Assembly (NCBI GenBank): GCA_003454065.1
Contig: DMKZ01000040.1
Coordinates: forward strand, 1-6,218
From: Spirochaetaceae bacterium
Lineage (GTDB): Bacteria; Spirochaetota; Spirochaetia; Sphaerochaetales; Sphaerochaetaceae
Length of the DNA: 6,218 nucleotides
Direction of reading: 5' to 3'
Shown piece after piece: positions 3,589 through 6,218 of this stretch. The notes beneath the pieces are model-generated. The model saw nothing but the letters and a program-made list of their open reading frames with translations, did not search any database and had not been told where the DNA came from. Position 1 is the stretch's first letter, and every line of letters starts with the position of its first letter. A program made the position numbers and the translations under genes.

Positions 3589-5562
3589 TCAACCATTGGA
3601 AAACAGATCCGGTTCGGCTGTTGCCGGCGGCTTGTCTTCCGCGTTCATCTTCCTGTACCCTATCTTCTCCACTTCGCGTCTGGTCAGCTGCACGCCTTGA
3701 GAGGAAACGCCCTTGACGAGAAAATCGGATAGCCACACTTGCTCGGTTTTGATTCTGCCGGTTTTGAATTCGATCGTAAGACGTCCCTCTTCGTCCTTGC
3801 ATATGAATTTCGCTTCGAAATCGCCATCCGGAACAAGCGAATACATCCTATTCATTATGAATTGCGTTATGCAGCATCTCTTTATCATCATGACTTTAGT
3901 GGATTTGCTCCTGAACAGGATCGTAAAGATCGTTTTCCTAAGCAAATCCTTGTCGGCAGGCAAGACAAATGCGACGTTTTTCCCCGCGAAATACTTATCC
4001 TGCGCCTGAGTGACATGATAAGTTCCATCCTTAAGCACGATTAGGATCTTGCTTGATTCTCCCACCATGAACAAATCATCGCCTGTTTTCAGAGCATACC
4101 CGATATATCCTGAGCTCCTATCGTATTTGAGCTGCAGATTCTCCTCCGCCAAATCCTTGACGCTGATGACGGAGAAAGACGCTATTTCGCTTTTTCTCGC
4201 AGTGTTGATGCTTTTCGGTATGAGTTTTGCGAGTCTGTCGAGAACAGATTTGGCATATCTTTTGATATGGCGCTGCTTGTCCTCGTTCTCCTTTATCGTC
4301 TTGTTCAGCTCCTCGACATCCTTTCTGTTCTTCTCTATGTCGAAAAGGGAAATCCTCCTTATCGGCAATTTGAGCAGGTTTTCGATATCCTCGTCCACCA
4401 ATTCCCGAACGAACTCGTCCTTGAAAGCCATGAGTCCTTCGCGCACCTGCGCGTCGATCTCTTCCTGAGTCCTAAGAGTTTCTATTCTCTTGTAAATGCG
4501 TTCCTCGATGAAAATCCTCTCCAACGTGCGCATCTGCATCTTATCGATGAGTTTGCCGTGATCGAACTCCAACTCCCTTCTGAGAACATCCTGAAGGTAG
4601 GCGGCATGAAACCTTATGATTTCCGATATGCCCATGATGACAGGATGCTTGTTCACTATCAGCATCGGAGAAAGGTCTTTCACCTTCATCTCGGCTTTCG
4701 TATGAGCGAACAGGCTTTCAAGCTCCTTGTCAAGGCTCCAATCGCCTTTTGCGATTTCTATCTCTATGTTCGCGGTTTTAGTCGTGTAGTCGTTTATGGA
4801 AACCGCATGCAACTTGCCTTTTTTCGTCGCGGAATCAATATCCGCTATCAGGGATTCGGTGGTCACGCCATAAGGAATCTCGCGTACGACAAGCTTTCTG
4901 TTCTTCTCGTCAACATCCACTTTGGAGCGAATCGATATCTCGCCCTTGCCGTCATCGTAACAAGATACGTCAATCAGACCTCCCGTAGGAAGATCAGGGA
5001 AAATCTGGAAATCCCCGCCGTCTATCGCAGTCTTCATGCATTCGATGACTTCGAGCGGATTGTGCGGGAAAATCTTGCATGTCATGCCGGGCGCTATGCC
5101 CATCACGCCCTGCAATAAGACCGCAGGCAGCTTAGATGGAAACACGACAGGCTCTTTGTACTTGCCGTCATACGACGGCACATACTCCGTTATGTCAGGC
5201 GAATAGAGAACTTCCTTTGCGAACGAATACAGCCTGCACTCTATATATCGAGCGGCGGCGGCCTCTGTTCCGGTCAGCATGTTCCCGAAGTTTCCGTTTC
5301 CTTCTATGAAATACCCCGCATTAACCAGATTGACCAACGCCTCGTATATTGACGAATCGCCATGAGGGTGGTACCTCATGGTCCGACCCGTAATATCGGA
5401 AACCTTATACATGGATCCGTTGTCGGAGTCTATAAGCGTTTGGATTATTCTTCTCTGAACCGGCTTGAATCCATCTTCGATATACGGAATCGCCCTATCC
5501 TTGACGACATACGAAGTGTATTCCAGATAGTATTTTTTGAACAGCTCCTCCAAATTCTGCAT
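3589..5562 (-). CDS. parC: DNA topoisomerase IV subunit A (ParC/GyrA family), short form
   Basis: This is the DNA breakage-reunion subunit of a type IIA topoisomerase. It forms the transient tyrosyl-DNA link and, with a ParE-type ATPase not in this window, would separate linked chromosomes. The N-terminus has the family signature AIPYIEDGFKPVQRRI (24-39). The quinolone-region motif RYHPHGDSSIYEALV (63-77) has Ser70 and Glu74 at the positions of E. coli GyrA Ser83 and Asp87. AARYIE holds catalytic Tyr106. GMTCKIFPHNPLEVI matches the segment carrying the DNA-bending isoleucine. Residues about 330-450 form the coiled-coil/C-gate region. The C-terminal part (about 480-645) is a short, divergent beta-pinwheel without a recognisable GyrA box, which favours topoisomerase IV over gyrase. 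At 657 residues it is shorter than E. coli ParC (752). GGAGG (5573-5577) lies 10 nt before the ATG, inside the flippase gene's end. Confidence 0.92.
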   Translation of the reverse strand: MQNLEELFKKYYLEYTSYVVKDRAIPYIEDGFKPVQRRIIQTLIDSDNGSMYKVSDITGRTMRYHPHGDSSIYEALVNLVNAGYFIEGNGNFGNMLTGTEAAAARYIECRLYSFAKEVLYSPDITEYVPSYDGKYKEPVVFPSKLPAVLLQGVMGIAPGMTCKIFPHNPLEVIECMKTAIDGGDFQIFPDLPTGGLIDVSCYDDGKGEISIRSKVDVDEKNRKLVVREIPYGVTTESLIADIDSATKKGKLHAVSINDYTTKTANIEIEIAKGDWSLDKELESLFAHTKAEMKVKDLSPMLIVNKHPVIMGISEIIRFHAAYLQDVLRRELEFDHGKLIDKMQMRTLERIFIEERIYKRIETLRTQEEIDAQVREGLMAFKDEFVRELVDEDIENLLKLPIRRISLFDIEKNRKDVEELNKTIKENEDKQRHIKRYAKSVLDRLAKLIPKSINTARKSEIASFSVISVKDLAEENLQLKYDRSSGYIGYALKTGDDLFMVGESSKILIVLKDGTYHVTQAQDKYFAGKNVAFVLPADKDLLRKTIFTILFRSKSTKVMMIKRCCITQFIMNRMYSLVPDGDFEAKFICKDEEGRLTIEFKTGRIKTEQVWLSDFLVKGVSSQGVQLTRREVEKIGYRKMNAEDKPPATAEPDLFSNG

Positions 5563-5567
5563 AAGAT

Positions 5568-6218
5568 TCAGACCTCCGGACCGTTCGAAATGAAATCATC
5601 TATGCTCTCGATGATTTCGCTTTCGCCGTCGTCTTTCAAAATATCCGTCTTTCTGGTCCCGGGATTCTTTATCATAAGAGCCAATCCTCCGAACAGCAGC
5701 GGGAAATAATAAGTGACTATCCTATTGAGAAGCATCATGAAATTCAACGACGTCTCCGAACCGATTATTGGCATCAGAAAAACGAAATAGGATATCTCGT
5801 GTATTCCGAAACTGCCCGGTATCGCCACCTGATTGGAAATGATGATTGCCATCGAAAAAGAGGCCACCAATAGGAAAAACGAGCCTTGTATGTCGATTCC
5901 AAGCGACAGAGCCACGAAAAACTGGATCGAAAACGAAATGAATTTCTCAATTATGAGAATCAATATGCTCCTCGCCCATTCGAACGAACTGAAATCAAGG
6001 GAGCTCATGTTCTTCTTCAGCTTGCCCACATGATCCTGAAGCTTGACAATCAGCTTATCCGTCTTCTCCTTCTTCAGAATGTGTAATTTGGAAAAGAACG
6101 ATATGACAAGATTGCCGACTGCGATTATAAGGCCGTCCTTCCTCGGAACCAGCATGTATATCATCACTATCACCACGCTGAACGAAAGCGCAGCGAAATA
6201 CACCACCCACATCATAAC
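5568..6218 (-). CDS. Flippase-like membrane protein, lysylphosphatidylglycerol synthase TM region family (UPF0104/PF03706), 5'-partial
   Basis: This is the C-terminal ~215 residues of a multi-pass inner-membrane protein. The frame is open to the window edge, and the Met at 6215 is probably internal, because family members are usually about 300-350 residues. Hydrophobic helices lie at about 3-23, 28-41, 83-105, 110-130, 140-152 and 163-182. A charged cytoplasmic loop (HILKKEKTDKLIVKLQDH) separates the second and third. The motif QVAIPGSFGIHEI (129-141) corresponds to the PGG-G-EA-type signature of the family, and LNRIVTYYFPLLFGG (163-177) to its conserved Arg-helix. The last 30 residues are hydrophilic and acidic. 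Members of this superfamily flip or transfer lipid-linked head groups (MprF N-domain, AglD-like). The substrate here is unknown. The gene precedes parC by 5 nt in an apparent operon, with no obvious functional link. Confidence 0.85.
   Translation of the reverse strand, partial: VMMWVVYFAALSFSVVIVMIYMLVPRKDGLIIAVGNLVISFFSKLHILKKEKTDKLIVKLQDHVGKLKKNMSSLDFSSFEWARSILILIIEKFISFSIQFFVALSLGIDIQGSFFLLVASFSMAIIISNQVAIPGSFGIHEISYFVFLMPIIGSETSLNFMMLLNRIVTYYFPLLFGGLALMIKNPGTRKTDILKDDGESEIIESIDDFISNGPEV
5573..5577 (-). promoter_or_regulatory. Shine-Dalgarno of parC, inside the upstream gene
   Basis: GGAGG on the minus strand overlaps the last sense codons of the flippase-like gene and lies 10 nt before the parC ATG at 5562. 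The TGA of the upstream gene falls between the site and the ATG. This arrangement favours translational coupling. Confidence 0.7.

Noticed and set aside
4267..5118. 283-codon plus-strand frame
   Set aside because: Entirely antisense to parC, with a composition typical of a shadow frame.

Overview
The window is bacterial, and every gene I can support lies on the minus strand. It has two parts that differ sharply in base composition. The right part (about 2400-6218) is a compact, moderate-GC housekeeping operon: the 3' end of a PF03706-type flippase/UPF0104 membrane protein, then a short DNA topoisomerase IV subunit A (parC-like), then the tRNA 4-thiouridine synthetase thiI. These genes are 5-6 nt apart, and each Shine-Dalgarno sequence sits on the end of the preceding gene. 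The host cannot be fixed from this sequence. A ThiI without rhodanese domain, a ~657-residue ParC without a GyrA box and a small lipoprotein with a relaxed lipobox would suit a spirochaete-like or other non-proteobacterial anaerobe, but that is only a guess.

The left part (about 415-1900) is a visibly AT-rich cassette of small genes of unknown function. In transcription order they are: a membrane protein split over two reading frames (1900-1622 and 1616-1269), a cysteine-rich 86-residue protein (1208-948), a 114-residue soluble protein (946-602) and a 54-residue lipoprotein (579-415). The last three are tightly packed, each with a clear Shine-Dalgarno. The AT-richness and lack of recognisable housekeeping function suggest acquired accessory DNA.

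The most interesting point is the split membrane protein. Its two halves read as one conserved-looking protein, with a 2TM N-terminal part and a GGSFSVSKINIIIG segment before the next membrane helix. They are joined by a correctly phased T TTT TTA heptamer followed 6 nt later by a small hairpin, which is the layout of a -1 ribosomal frameshift site. However, the 5' end also looks truncated: there is no Shine-Dalgarno, and coding-like residues continue upstream of the start up to a stop. Decay into a pseudogene is therefore an equally serious explanation.

Between the two parts, 1901-2397 is about 500 bp without a convincing gene. It holds a TTGACA promoter candidate, a pure purine tract, a short tandem repeat and a small inverted repeat. 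The left end (1-330) is GC-rich and appears non-coding. It carries two imperfect copies of a ~68-bp repeat 254 bp apart, plus strong palindromes, and looks like a dispersed or tandem intergenic repeat running off the window edge.
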